Of a stretch of 64,000 nt of DNA, positions 54,397-63,010 are shown in pieces. The first letter of the stretch is position 1, and each line of letters opens with the position of its first letter. This stretch comes from UBA8752 sp049610565 (GTDB taxonomy: Bacteria; Bacteroidota; Bacteroidia; Flavobacteriales_D; Sanyastnellaceae): the NCBI GenBank assembly GCA_049610565.1, contig JBMYZR010000007.1, forward strand, positions 1-64,000. The letters run 5' to 3'. The position numbers were made by a program, and so were the translations under genes. The notes under the pieces are model-generated. The model was not told the DNA's origin. It made no database searches and was given only the letters and a program-made list of their open reading frames with translations.

Positions 54397-55587
54397 ATGA
54401 AGGCGCTGACTCCCCTGTTCGTGTTGTGGCTGACCGCCTCGTGCGCCCACGCCCAGACCGGCGAACGGGAGCGTCTGGAGTCCGAGCGGGCGGCCATTGC
54501 CGATCGCATCGCGGCCACGCAGTCGTTGCTGGAGTCCACCCGGGCAGAACGGGACCGCAGCACGCAGGAGTGGGCCGTGCTCCGGGAACAGCTCGACCTG
54601 CGCCAACGGCTTCTGGCCAACCTCCGGGCCGAGCGCCGCGCCGCCGAGCGGGTGCTGTCCCAACGGCAGGAAGGCGTCCGCGAAGCCGATGGCCAACTGG
54701 ACCGCCTCAAGGCCGAATACGCCGAGATGATTCGGTTGGCGGCCCGCTTCGGCGGCCGCGACCAATGGTGGCAGGTGATGGTCGACGCCGAGGGCATGAC
54801 CCAGGCGTTCCGGCGGTGGCTGATGGTCGAGGAGTATGCGCGGAACCGGAAGGCGCAGGCAGAGCGCATCCACGACACTGCCGAATCCCTCCGCCGGGAA
54901 ATGGAATCCCTGGACCGCGAACGCCAGAACCTCGTGGCCGTGGAGCGGGATCTCCAGTCCCAGCGCGATGAAGCCCGCAGCTCTGCGCGGAAAATGGAAT
55001 CCCTCGTCTCCGACTTCCAATCCCGCGAGCGCGAGCTTCGGGATCAGCTTGCCGTGGAGGAGGCGAGGCGGGCTGAATTGGGCAAGGCCATCGAGCGCAT
55101 CATGGCGGAGGCCCGGCGCTCAGCGGAACGCAGCAGCACCGGATTTGCCGCCACCCCGGAAGGCCAGGTCATCGCTGCCGAATTCACCGCCAACAAGGGG
55201 CGCCTGCCCTGGCCCGTGGCCGAAGGTGTCGTGGTCGGGCGCTTTGGAACGCACCCGCACCCCAGCCTGCCGGGCATCCGCATCGAGCGCCGGGGCATCG
55301 ACATCGCCACGACCGCCGGAGGCACCGTCTCGGCCATCTTCAGCGGCCGGGTCTCCAATGTGATCACGATTCCAGGCGGCGGCATGGTGGTCATGGTCGA
55401 CCACGGTTCGCACCGCTCGGTCTATGCCAACCTCGGCAGCGTCGATGTGGCCCAAGGTGACGACCTGCGGACGGGACAGACCATCGGCACGGTCATCGAC
55501 CTCGGTGAGGGTCCCCGGGCCCATTTGGAAATCTGGAACGCCAAGGGCAGCGCCCCCCTGGACCCCGCCCAATGGATCGCCCAGTGA
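54397..55587 (+). CDS. EnvC-like murein hydrolase activator (degenerate LytM)
   Basis: A 396-residue periplasmic protein. Signal peptide about 1-20 (ending AHAQ), then a long coiled coil (about 22-260), and a C-terminal LytM/M23 domain (about 275-396). The zinc motifs are incomplete: RRGIDIATTAGG replaces the usual HxGxDI, and VDHGSHRSVYANL lacks the HxH pair. It therefore probably activates amidases as EnvC does, in daughter-cell separation. It overlaps feoB by 16 bases. Confidence 0.88.
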   Translation: MKALTPLFVLWLTASCAHAQTGERERLESERAAIADRIAATQSLLESTRAERDRSTQEWAVLREQLDLRQRLLANLRAERRAAERVLSQRQEGVREADGQLDRLKAEYAEMIRLAARFGGRDQWWQVMVDAEGMTQAFRRWLMVEEYARNRKAQAERIHDTAESLRREMESLDRERQNLVAVERDLQSQRDEARSSARKMESLVSDFQSRERELRDQLAVEEARRAELGKAIERIMAEARRSAERSSTGFAATPEGQVIAAEFTANKGRLPWPVAEGVVVGRFGTHPHPSLPGIRIERRGIDIATTAGGTVSAIFSGRVSNVITIPGGGMVVMVDHGSHRSVYANLGSVDVAQGDDLRTGQTIGTVIDLGEGPRAHLEIWNAKGSAPLDPAQWIAQ

Positions 55588-57689
55588 GACTCGCCCTCGT
55601 GGGTAACCCCAACTGCGGCAAGTCGTCGCTGTTCAACCTGCTCACCGGCGGCCGGGCCAAGGTGGCCAATCTGCCCGGCGTGACCGTGGCCCCATCCCGC
55701 AGGCGCCTCCAAGTGAATGCCGAGGTCGAACTGATCGACCTGCCCGGCACCTACAGCCTCCACCCGAAGGCGCTCGATGAGGCCGTCACCCGCGACGCCC
55801 TCCTCCACCCGGAACAACGCCCCGACGGTGTTCTCCTCGTCCTGGATTCCGCCAACATCAAGCGAAACCTATTCCTCTGCCTGCAGGCGCTGGAACTGGG
55901 GTTGCCCACCCTCACCGTGGTCAACGAGACGGACCGGACGCCCTGGTCGAGCGCCGCCCTCGGGCAGGCCCTCGGTACGGAGGTCTTCCCCGTTCACGCC
56001 CTCGATGGCCGGGGCACGGAGGCCCTCGCCCAGCGGCTCTCAGGCTGGGCACAGCGCCCTCCTTCAGCCGGTCAGGCCGCCTCGCCTGCGCCTTGGCGAG
56101 AGCAGGTAGACCTGTCCGCATTGGCCTCCGCCCTGCCGGACCTCCCGCCGGCCGGACTCGACCTCCTCGTGACCTCCGGGGATGACCCCGATTGGTTGCC
56201 CGCTGCCGCCCGCGATACGCTCGCTGCCGTGCGGGGCGCCATCGGCACCGGAACCGCGGCCCTGCAGCTGGCTGAAGCCGGCCGCCGCAGTCAGGATGTC
56301 CGGCGCATCGCCAAGGCCGTCCTCGACGACACCTCCCCCTCCGCCCACTCGCTGAGCAGCCGACTCGACCGCATCCTCACCCACCGCGTCGGAGGACCGG
56401 TCATCCTCATGGCGGTCTTCTTCCTGATTTTCCAAGCCGTCTATGCGTGGGCCACCTGGCCGATGGACCTCATCGACGCCGGAATGGGGGCCCTGATGGA
56501 CGGCGCGCGCACTGCGCTTCCCGCCGGTTGGTGGTCCGATTTGCTGGTGGATGGCCTGCTCGCGGGCATCGGTGGAGTCGTCATTTTCGTGCCACAGATT
56601 GCCCTTCTTTTCGGTGCCGTGGCCGCCCTCGAGGAAAGCGGCTACATGACCCGTGTGGCCTTCATGAACGACCGCTGGCTGCGCGCCCTGGGCCTCGATG
56701 GACGTGCGACCATTCCCCTCCTCGGCGGATTCGCCTGTGCCATCCCCGCCATCATGAGTGCCCGGACCATTCCCGGCAAACGGGAACGGCTCCTGACCAT
56801 CCTCATCACGCCGTGGATGACCTGCTCGGCGCGCCTGCCCGTGTACCTCTTCCTCGTCGGATTCGTGGTGCCCGATCAGCCCTGGGGCCCGGGAGGCCTG
56901 TTCAACTTGCAGGGCCTGTTCCTCTTCGCCATCTACGCCGGCGGTCTGCTGGCCGGTTTGGCCCTCGCCTGGGTCCTGCACCGCGGGCTCCCAAAGGCCG
57001 CGCCCACCCAGTTCGTGCAGGAATGGCCGCCCTATCGGAGGCCGTCCCTGAAGCGGACCGTCCAACAGGTCGTCCGGCAGGCCAAGGCCTTTGTGGTCGG
57101 TGCCGGGCAGGTCATCGTCGTGGTGTCCATCCTCCTGTGGGGCCTGTCCAACACCGCGCCCGGCGGCTTTGACGCCCTCGACGCCCACCATGCCGACACC
57201 CTGGCGGAACTGGAAGCCGATGGGGCTGCGGAGGCGGCCTTCGAACAGGCGGACCGCGATTGGCAGGCCGCGCGGATGGACGCCTCCTGGTCCGGACGGC
57301 TGGGCGCCTTCATCGAGCCGGTCATCGCCCCGCTGGGGTATGACGGCCGCATGGGTGTGGCGCTCATCGCCTCCTTCGCCGCCCGCGAGGTGTTCGTCGG
57401 CACCATGGCCACCCTGTACGCCTCGCCCGACAGCGATGAAGGCATCCGCGCCCTGAAGGACCGGTTGGGCAGCGAAATCAACCCGCGCACCGGACAGCCC
57501 GTTCTGACCGCCGCGACAGCCCTGTCGCTCATCGTGTTCTACATGCTGGCCATGCAATGCGTCTCCACGGTGGCCATCGTCCGGAAGGAGCTCGGAGGGT
57601 GGAGCTGGGCCTTGCTTCAAGCCGGCGGCATGACCGTTCTGGCCTACCTCGGGGCGTGGGCGGCCTACGCCCTGCTCAGTGGGGCTTGA
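55572..57689 (+). CDS. feoB: Ferrous iron transport protein B
   Basis: Ferrous iron uptake across the inner membrane. The 705-residue protein has an N-terminal G domain with G1 GNPNCGKSS (11-19), G3 DLPGTYSLHPKA, and G4 NETD, then a membrane domain with Gate motifs such as FACAIPAIMSARTIPGKRER and ITPWMTCSARLPVY. The start MDRPVRLALVGNPNCGK is the natural one, overlapping the EnvC-like gene by 16 bases. Its partner feoA lies on the opposite strand and overlaps its 3' end by 14 bases. Confidence 0.94.
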   Translation: MDRPVRLALVGNPNCGKSSLFNLLTGGRAKVANLPGVTVAPSRRRLQVNAEVELIDLPGTYSLHPKALDEAVTRDALLHPEQRPDGVLLVLDSANIKRNLFLCLQALELGLPTLTVVNETDRTPWSSAALGQALGTEVFPVHALDGRGTEALAQRLSGWAQRPPSAGQAASPAPWREQVDLSALASALPDLPPAGLDLLVTSGDDPDWLPAAARDTLAAVRGAIGTGTAALQLAEAGRRSQDVRRIAKAVLDDTSPSAHSLSSRLDRILTHRVGGPVILMAVFFLIFQAVYAWATWPMDLIDAGMGALMDGARTALPAGWWSDLLVDGLLAGIGGVVIFVPQIALLFGAVAALEESGYMTRVAFMNDRWLRALGLDGRATIPLLGGFACAIPAIMSARTIPGKRERLLTILITPWMTCSARLPVYLFLVGFVVPDQPWGPGGLFNLQGLFLFAIYAGGLLAGLALAWVLHRGLPKAAPTQFVQEWPPYRRPSLKRTVQQVVRQAKAFVVGAGQVIVVVSILLWGLSNTAPGGFDALDAHHADTLAELEADGAAEAAFEQADRDWQAARMDASWSGRLGAFIEPVIAPLGYDGRMGVALIASFAAREVFVGTMATLYASPDSDEGIRALKDRLGSEINPRTGQPVLTAATALSLIVFYMLAMQCVSTVAIVRKELGGWSWALLQAGGMTVLAYLGAWAAYALLSGA

Positions 57690-57906
57690 CCCACATCTGC
57701 TCAGCCTGCTCCCGGCGCAGGGCCACAACATGGCCGCCGGCGGACACCGCCATCGGATCGCCAAGGGGCGCCACCTGCCGGACCTCGATGGTCTCGCCCA
57801 CGATGCAGCCCATCTCCATCAGGGCCAACATCCCCTCGGTGGCGTCGATGCGCGCCAAGGTTCCCCTTTCCCGTGCGGAGAGTTCGCTGAGCCGAATCAG
57901 GTTCAT
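57676..57906 (-). CDS. feoA: Ferrous iron transport protein A
   Basis: A 76-residue SH3-like FeoA protein that supports FeoB. It has RLSELSARERGTLARIDA, LMEMGCIVGETIEV, and a C-terminal VALRREQAEQMWV. It is unusual that feoA does not precede feoB in the same operon; here the two converge and overlap by 14 bases (57676-57689). TTTG followed by CACC lies immediately before its ATG, so it probably has its own promoter and nearly leaderless mRNA. Confidence 0.9.
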   Translation of the reverse strand: MNLIRLSELSARERGTLARIDATEGMLALMEMGCIVGETIEVRQVAPLGDPMAVSAGGHVVALRREQAEQMWVKPH

Positions 57907-57981
57907 GGTGCAAATCTCAGAATGCGCGTTGGCCCGAATGCTCCCTCAAACAGGGGATTTTGCCGCGTATAGGAGCCGCTC

Positions 57982-58017
57982 AAAAGAAAAAACCCGGACC
58001 ACTGGGGATCCGGGTTT
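57982..58017 (-). terminator. Intrinsic terminator after tRNA-Val
   Basis: On the minus strand AAACCCGGA pairs with TCCGGGTTT (9 bp perfect, 10-base loop), followed by TTTTTTCTTTT. It is a classic rho-independent terminator six bases beyond the tRNA 3' end. Confidence 0.9.
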
Positions 58018-58022
58018 GTCTG

Positions 58023-58097
58023 TGGGTCATACTGGACTCGAACCAGTGACCTCTGCCCTGTCAAGGCAGCGCTCTGAACCAGCTGAGCTAATGACCC
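58023..58097 (-). tRNA. tRNA-Val (anticodon GAC)
   Basis: 75 bases, full cloverleaf. The acceptor stem GGGTCAT pairs with ATGACCC; D arm TAGCTCAGCTGGTTCAGAGC; anticodon stem CTGCC/GGCAG around loop TTGACAG, anticodon GAC (reads GUC and GUU); T arm ACTGG-TTCGAGT-CCAGT. The 3' CCA is not encoded, unlike tRNA-Gln in this window. Confidence 0.95.
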
Positions 58098-58114
58098 TCT
58101 GCTGAATCGGACGG

Positions 58115-58122
58115 CGAATATA
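58115..58122 (-). promoter_or_regulatory. -7 promoter element (TATATTCG) for tRNA-Val
   Basis: TATATTCG on the minus strand lies 17 bases before the tRNA 5' end and fits TAnnTTYG. It lies 13 bases beyond the stop of the small conserved gene, so the tRNA probably has its own promoter. Confidence 0.5.
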
Positions 58123-58135
58123 CAACTTCCCTTCG

Positions 58136-58402
58136 TCAGTCCTCTTCCGCGTCCAGATCCTCTTCAACCTGCACATCCACATCGATGTCCAGCCCTTCTT
58201 CGAGGACCTCCAACATCTCGGCATCGATGCGGAACAGGTAGACCGTGTCTTCCGTTCTCACCTCGAGACACCGAAGCCAACGACCATCGTGGGTCGGCAC
58301 AGAGACGAGGTGCTCCTCCCCAAACCCCCCGGGGAATGCAGCCTCAATGAGGTCCAAGTGGCGTTGTTCGACAGAATCGAACTTCTTGATGATGCGCTTC
58401 AT
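58136..58402 (-). CDS. Small conserved acidic protein (function unknown)
   Basis: An 88-residue cytoplasmic protein, MKRIIKKFDSVEQRHLDLIE at its start and LEVRTEDTVYLFRID in the middle, ending in an acidic tail (VDVQVEEDLDAEED). I recognise it as a small conserved hypothetical of Bacteroidota but know no function. It lies two bases after the deoxyhypusine-synthase-like gene and probably belongs to the polyamine operon transcript, though a functional link is not shown. Confidence 0.82.
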   Translation of the reverse strand: MKRIIKKFDSVEQRHLDLIEAAFPGGFGEEHLVSVPTHDGRWLRCLEVRTEDTVYLFRIDAEMLEVLEEGLDIDVDVQVEEDLDAEED

Positions 58403-58404
58403 GG

Positions 58405-59409
58405 TTACCAGTTCAACAGCCAGCCAAAAACGAGGGGCGCCACGATCGTGGCATCGGATTCAATGACGAATCGTGGGGTGTCCACGCCGAGTTTGCCCCA
58501 GGTGATCTTTTCATTGGGCACGGCGCCGGAGTAGCTGCCATAACTCGTGGTGCTGTCGGAGATCTGACAGAAATAAGACCACAATGGAACCTCTTCCCGT
58601 CCCATGTCCTGGTGCAACATTGGCACGACGCAAATCGGGAAGTCGCCTGCAATGCCCCCCCCGATCTGGAAGAAGCCGACGCCTTGGCCGGTTTCCCCAG
58701 TCGTTCGTGTGTACCAATCGGCCAGCCACATCATGTATTCAATGCCGCTTTTCACCGTGGATGGAGAGCTGTCCCCTTCCAGGCAATGTGCCGCGAAAAT
58801 GTTGCCGAGCGTGCTGTCCTCCCATCCTGGACAGACGATGGGAACACCACACTCTGCGGCCGCGAGCACCCAACTGTCCGCGGGGTCAATCTGGTAGTCG
58901 TCCACCAAACTGCCGTTGAGCAACGCCTCGTAGAAGTACTCGTGCGGAAAGCGCCGGACGCCTTGACGACCATCCTCCACCCACAAATCCACCATCACCC
59001 CTTCCAGTTTGCGGAACGCCTCCTCCTCCGGGATGCAGGTGTCGGTGACCCGATTGAGCCCGCGTGCGAGCAAGGCTTCTTCCTCTTTTGGGGAGAGGTC
59101 GCGGTAATTCGGAACGCGCTCATAATGGTCGTGGGCGACCAGGTTCATCACGTCCTCCTCGAGGTTGGCCCCGGTGCAACTGATGATGTGCACCTTGTCT
59201 TGGCGGATCATCTCGGCCAAGCTCTTTCCGAGTTCTGCCGTGCTCATGGCGCCTGCCAACGTGACCATCATGCGTCCACCGGCATCGAGGACCGCCTCAT
59301 ACCCTTTTGCCGCCTCCGCGATCACGGCGGCATTGAAGTGGCGGTAGTGGCGCTCCGAGAATCGGCGCAGGAAACCGTCCGGGGACGGAGTGTCGGGAAA
59401 GGGATTCAT
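58405..59409 (-). CDS. Deoxyhypusine-synthase-family enzyme, probable homospermidine synthase
   Basis: A 334-residue NAD-dependent aminobutyl-transferase of the deoxyhypusine synthase family. It keeps GANLEEDVMNLV and the catalytic Lys306 in ITWGKLGVD (human Lys329 equivalent in WGKI), and SDATIVAPLVFG at the end. Bacteria lack eIF5A, the normal deoxyhypusine substrate. In the cyanobacterium Anabaena a homologue makes homospermidine from putrescine or spermidine-type donors; a similar role fits here because the gene overlaps speB by four bases in an arginine-decarboxylase/agmatinase operon. The product is inferred. The longer ATG at 59583 lies inside speB. Confidence 0.88.
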   Translation of the reverse strand: MNPFPDTPSPDGFLRRFSERHYRHFNAAVIAEAAKGYEAVLDAGGRMMVTLAGAMSTAELGKSLAEMIRQDKVHIISCTGANLEEDVMNLVAHDHYERVPNYRDLSPKEEEALLARGLNRVTDTCIPEEEAFRKLEGVMVDLWVEDGRQGVRRFPHEYFYEALLNGSLVDDYQIDPADSWVLAAAECGVPIVCPGWEDSTLGNIFAAHCLEGDSSPSTVKSGIEYMMWLADWYTRTTGETGQGVGFFQIGGGIAGDFPICVVPMLHQDMGREEVPLWSYFCQISDSTTSYGSYSGAVPNEKITWGKLGVDTPRFVIESDATIVAPLVFGWLLNW

Positions 59410-60335
59410 GGCAGGGGAAGGGGTTCGGGATTCAATGCGTAGGTCAGCATCTTGTGCAGGAGCTTGGCCGCGGTGAAGGCACTCGGACTGTTCGAGGTGC
59501 GCGGCGCCAACTCGACGACATCCATGCCGACAATGGGGTGCCGCATGGCGGCCTCCCGAATGAGGCCGGTGACCTGATACCAATTCAGTCCACCCGGCTC
59601 AGGGGTCCCGGTGTCCGGCAAATGGGCGGGGTCGAAGACATCGAGGTCAACGGTGATGTACACGGGCGTCCCGGCCGGGCCCAGCGCCTCCACGGCCGCC
59701 TCCATCCATTGGGTGTCCGACTCGTGGTGACACCGCGCGGCATGGAACACCCGGCCGGTCTGCTCAAAGGTGCGCTCCTCGGCCTCCGTGCTCCGGATGC
59801 CCACCTGAACCAGGGACAGGTTCCGGCTGGCCCAATGCAAGGCACAGGCGTGATTGCAGGTCGATCCGTGAAATTCCGGTCGCAGGTCGCTGTGGGCGTC
59901 CAACTGAAGGACAGCGAGGCCCGCATGGCGATCCGAAGTGGCTTGAATCGCCCCGATGCTCACGCTGTGCTCACCACCAACGAGGACAGGAAGTGCGCCT
60001 GTATCAAGGATGCCCGACACGGACTCGCGTACGCGCCTTGTCATCTCCTCTGGAGACAGCCCAATGGCGCCAGATGCCGGCAACACATCTTGAGGCGCCG
60101 CCACGAGAATGCCCTCGCGGTGCACTTCGCTTCCCGTCTCGATGTCGAAGAGCTCCATGTTCTCCAGCGCCTCGAACAGGGCCTCAGGGCCGCGGTCGGC
60201 GCCTTTGCCCCAGGTGCTCGTTCCGTCATAGGGCACGGGCAGGATCACCGCTTTCGGGCGTTCAGAATCCACGGTCTCGCCGGCATAGGGCCGGTCGCCC
60301 GGCCAATTCCAGTTTGGCATGTCGTTGCTGGTCAT
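59406..60335 (-). CDS. speB: Agmatinase
   Basis: Hydrolyses agmatine to putrescine and urea. The 309-residue ureohydrolase has the binuclear manganese ligands in GGEHSVSIG, DAHSDLRPEF and DLDVFDPAH. It overlaps speA by four bases upstream (60332-60335) and the deoxyhypusine-synthase-like gene by four bases downstream. Together they form a coupled arginine-to-polyamine pathway. Confidence 0.93.
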   Translation of the reverse strand: MTSNDMPNWNWPGDRPYAGETVDSERPKAVILPVPYDGTSTWGKGADRGPEALFEALENMELFDIETGSEVHREGILVAAPQDVLPASGAIGLSPEEMTRRVRESVSGILDTGALPVLVGGEHSVSIGAIQATSDRHAGLAVLQLDAHSDLRPEFHGSTCNHACALHWASRNLSLVQVGIRSTEAEERTFEQTGRVFHAARCHHESDTQWMEAAVEALGPAGTPVYITVDLDVFDPAHLPDTGTPEPGGLNWYQVTGLIREAAMRHPIVGMDVVELAPRTSNSPSAFTAAKLLHKMLTYALNPEPLPLP

Positions 60336-61834
60336 TGTCGGTTGCGCAATTCGGGACGGAAACGGACGGACGCAGCCCCGGAAGCAGCCATGGCCCTCCG
60401 CTTCGGAATGTCCCCGACGACCTGGCCCGGATCCCGTGTGCCCCCGTATCCGAGGGTCTGCAGCACGTGGTCGGACTGCTGTTCCTCGGCAAACGTCACA
60501 GCGGTCAGCCGGCCCTCATCGTCCCGGTCCAACAGGATGTGGCGCGGGCCCGGAATGAGGCAATGGTGGACGCCACCATGCCCGCCGATGTTGTCCTGAT
60601 AGGCCCCGGTGTTGAGGAAGGCCAGGTACAACGGCTCCTCCTTGCAGAATCGGGGCAGGTAAATGGCGTTCAGGTGCTGCTCCGAGTTGTAGTAGTCGTC
60701 ACTGTCGCAGGTCAGGCCACCGAGGAAGACGCGCTCGTATTCATCCTCCCACCGGTTCACCGGCAACATCATGAATCGCTTGTTGATCGCCCACGTGTCG
60801 GGCAGGGTCGTCATGAAACTCGAGTCAATCAGGTTCCAGCGCTCCCGGTCATTCTGCTGTTTCTGGTACAACACCTTGTACAGCATGCCGCCGGCCTCGC
60901 CAATGGTGAATGACCCGAATTCGGTGTAGATGTCCGGAACCGGAACCCCGTGCTCCGCGCAGTGCACCTGAATTTGCTCCAGGATGGCCTCGATCATGTA
61001 GCCGTAGTCATAATCGAAGGCGAGCGAGTTCTTGATGGGCAAGCCCCCGCCGATGTTGAGGGCGGTGAGGGCGGGGTTGACCTTGCGGATGGCACAGTAC
61101 ACATTGAGCGCCTTGCGCAGCTCGTTCCAATAGTAGGCCGTGTCGCGGATGCCCGTGTTGACGAAGAAGTGCAACATGCGCAGGGTGAACTTCGGGTGGT
61201 CCGCCAACCGGTTCGTATAGAAATTCCGGATTTGCTTGTAGCCCATCCCGAGCCGAGACGTGTAGAACTCGAATTTGGGCTCCTCCTCGGAAGCAATGCG
61301 CAAACCCACCTCGATGGGGCCGTCGAGGGCCGCGTCCAGCGCGTCGAACTCCAACTCGTTGTCAAGGACAGGCAGGATGCCCGCAAAACCCTCGCGGTGA
61401 AGGTCGGCGATCCTGTCCACATAGGCTTCCGTCTTGAAGCCATTGCACACAATGCGGTCGGTCCTCAGCAGATGCCCGTCGGCCTCCAGGGAGCGAACGA
61501 TGTCGAGATCAAAGGCACTGCTGGTCTCCAGGTGTGCGCCGTGTCGAAGGACCTGTTCGGTCACATGCCGGAAGTGCGCACTCTTGGTCACATAGCAGTA
61601 GTGGTACTGACCGGCGTAGTCCAGCTTGTCCATGGCCGCGGAGAACCAACTCCGGGCCAGCCGGATCTTGTCCCCGATGACCGGGAGATAGGTGAAGCGC
61701 AAAGGCGTTCCGAACCGCTCGATGAGGTCCATCAAGTCGATGTCGTGAACGTGGAGGTGGCCGCCCTGCAGGTCGAATTCGGGCTGGGGCCAATCGAAGG
61801 TTTGCTCGATGAGATCGAGATACCGGGTCTTCAT
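60332..61834 (-). CDS. speA: Arginine decarboxylase (biosynthetic, Bacteroidota type)
   Basis: PLP-dependent enzyme converting arginine to agmatine. The 500-residue protein begins MKTRYLDLIEQTFDWPQPEF, has the PLP-Lys region HYCYVTKSAHFRHV, ISEEEP-like EEEPKFEFYTSRLGMGYK, GGGLPIKNSL, and LGGLTCDSDDYYNSEQ with the active-site Cys. It is of the shorter Bacteroidota type, but a 34-residue C-terminal tail after HVLQTLGY (to PELRNRQ) is not usual. It is first in the speA-speB-DHS-like operon; a hairpin lies 28 bases upstream. Confidence 0.93.
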   Translation of the reverse strand: MKTRYLDLIEQTFDWPQPEFDLQGGHLHVHDIDLMDLIERFGTPLRFTYLPVIGDKIRLARSWFSAAMDKLDYAGQYHYCYVTKSAHFRHVTEQVLRHGAHLETSSAFDLDIVRSLEADGHLLRTDRIVCNGFKTEAYVDRIADLHREGFAGILPVLDNELEFDALDAALDGPIEVGLRIASEEEPKFEFYTSRLGMGYKQIRNFYTNRLADHPKFTLRMLHFFVNTGIRDTAYYWNELRKALNVYCAIRKVNPALTALNIGGGLPIKNSLAFDYDYGYMIEAILEQIQVHCAEHGVPVPDIYTEFGSFTIGEAGGMLYKVLYQKQQNDRERWNLIDSSFMTTLPDTWAINKRFMMLPVNRWEDEYERVFLGGLTCDSDDYYNSEQHLNAIYLPRFCKEEPLYLAFLNTGAYQDNIGGHGGVHHCLIPGPRHILLDRDDEGRLTAVTFAEEQQSDHVLQTLGYGGTRDPGQVVGDIPKRRAMAASGAASVRFRPELRNRQ

Positions 61835-61862
61835 GAATGGAGAAAAGGGGGGAGAAGAAAAG

Positions 61863-61892
61863 GGGATGAGCCGGGCGGGGGCACCTCATCCC
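61863..61892 (-). promoter_or_regulatory. Leader hairpin upstream of speA
   Basis: On the minus strand GGGATGAG (61892-61885) and CTCATCCC (61870-61863) form a perfect 8-bp stem around a GC-rich 14-base loop, followed by a pyrimidine tract (CTTTTCTTC) and then the speA ATG 28 bases later. It may be a leader attenuator or terminator-like element. The rest of the 237-base gap (61835-62071) shows no other clear element. Confidence 0.4.
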
Positions 61893-62071
61893 GAGGGCCA
61901 TCCCGCAGCATTCACCCGCGGCTCAGAGCCGAATCTGCTTCCACCGGGCCTTCAGGGCCGGTTTGATTCTCCAATCGAAGACGTGAGAAGTCATGTGTTC
62001 TTCTTCACAGCAAGAATAGGCGTTCCTGAAAACCGTCCGGTCACAATCACAAAAAAATGGCACCACCCTCT

Positions 62072-63010
62072 TCAGCGCCAATGGCTCAGGTCACGACGTA
62101 TCGCCGCCTCCGTGGCTTGGATATCCGCTTCAAAAAGGGGAAGCAAGGCGGTGCGGTCGCCTTCGCTCAAAGGGGGCAGGCCGTCCCGCGTGTACCAGCG
62201 TCGGCCCACGGCGCGCTTAACAGGTCCGGGCAACCAACGGCCGGCAACCGCCTTGAGACCGGTGGAGGTCAGCCAGGCATTGAGGCCCTCCCAACGCGCC
62301 AGGCCCGCCGGATTTCCCGCCTTCGCCTCCACGTCGGGAATGGCGTTCTCCACCCCCAGCCAAGCCGCGAGGTCCGTCCAGGTCTCCGGTCGGTTCAGGT
62401 CCTCATTGAGCAACACCTTGACCTGACCCTGGGGAAAGCGGTCCATCCACCGGCGCAATCCCTCGGCGTACAAACCGGCTTCCACGAACAGCTCACTGCG
62501 TCCCCAACTCGGGTCGGGATGGGCCTGGTCCTGTTTCACCGCGTCGAGCAGACCCGCCGTCGTGAAGCCGTACTTCCGGGCCATCAACCAATGCGAATGC
62601 AACCTCTCCACCGGATTCCGCAACACGCAGAGGATGCGAGCCTCCGGGTACGCCTCTGCCACATGGGATGCGGCCTCCTTTGACCAGAGATAGCTCGTGC
62701 TGCACTCACCCACGACCGCGTGCTCAGGCCGCACCGCGTCGAACAGAAGGCGGTATTGCTCCCGGTCGTGCACGAAGCCGATTTGCCTGGGGCGCAAAGG
62801 CCGGTCCGCCAGATATCCCTTGAGGTCGGCGGGGACATTGGAGCGGAATGCCGGGCTGAACCGGGCCGGGTCGATGTCCGTGGCGAAGTGATTCGGCTCC
62901 TTGAGCGGGCTCAGGTATACCTGAGGGTGCCGGGACAACCGGGCGTGCACATGGGTGGTGCCCGCCTTGGGTGCGCCGATCAGGAAGAAGTTCAGCTTCG
63001 TCTCCACCAT
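62072..63010 (-). CDS. Sulfotransferase family protein
   Basis: A 312-residue PAPS-dependent sulfotransferase. The 5'-phosphosulfate loop is FLIGAPKAGTTHVHARL (about 9-25), and the 3'-phosphate motif is RILCVLRNPVERLHSHW. It probably sulfates a surface sugar or glycolipid; acceptor unknown. The start MVETKLNFF overlaps the end of the flippase-like gene by 19 bases, suggesting a shared polysaccharide operon. Confidence 0.88.
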   Translation of the reverse strand: MVETKLNFFLIGAPKAGTTHVHARLSRHPQVYLSPLKEPNHFATDIDPARFSPAFRSNVPADLKGYLADRPLRPRQIGFVHDREQYRLLFDAVRPEHAVVGECSTSYLWSKEAASHVAEAYPEARILCVLRNPVERLHSHWLMARKYGFTTAGLLDAVKQDQAHPDPSWGRSELFVEAGLYAEGLRRWMDRFPQGQVKVLLNEDLNRPETWTDLAAWLGVENAIPDVEAKAGNPAGLARWEGLNAWLTSTGLKAVAGRWLPGPVKRAVGRRWYTRDGLPPLSEGDRTALLPLFEADIQATEAAIRRDLSHWR

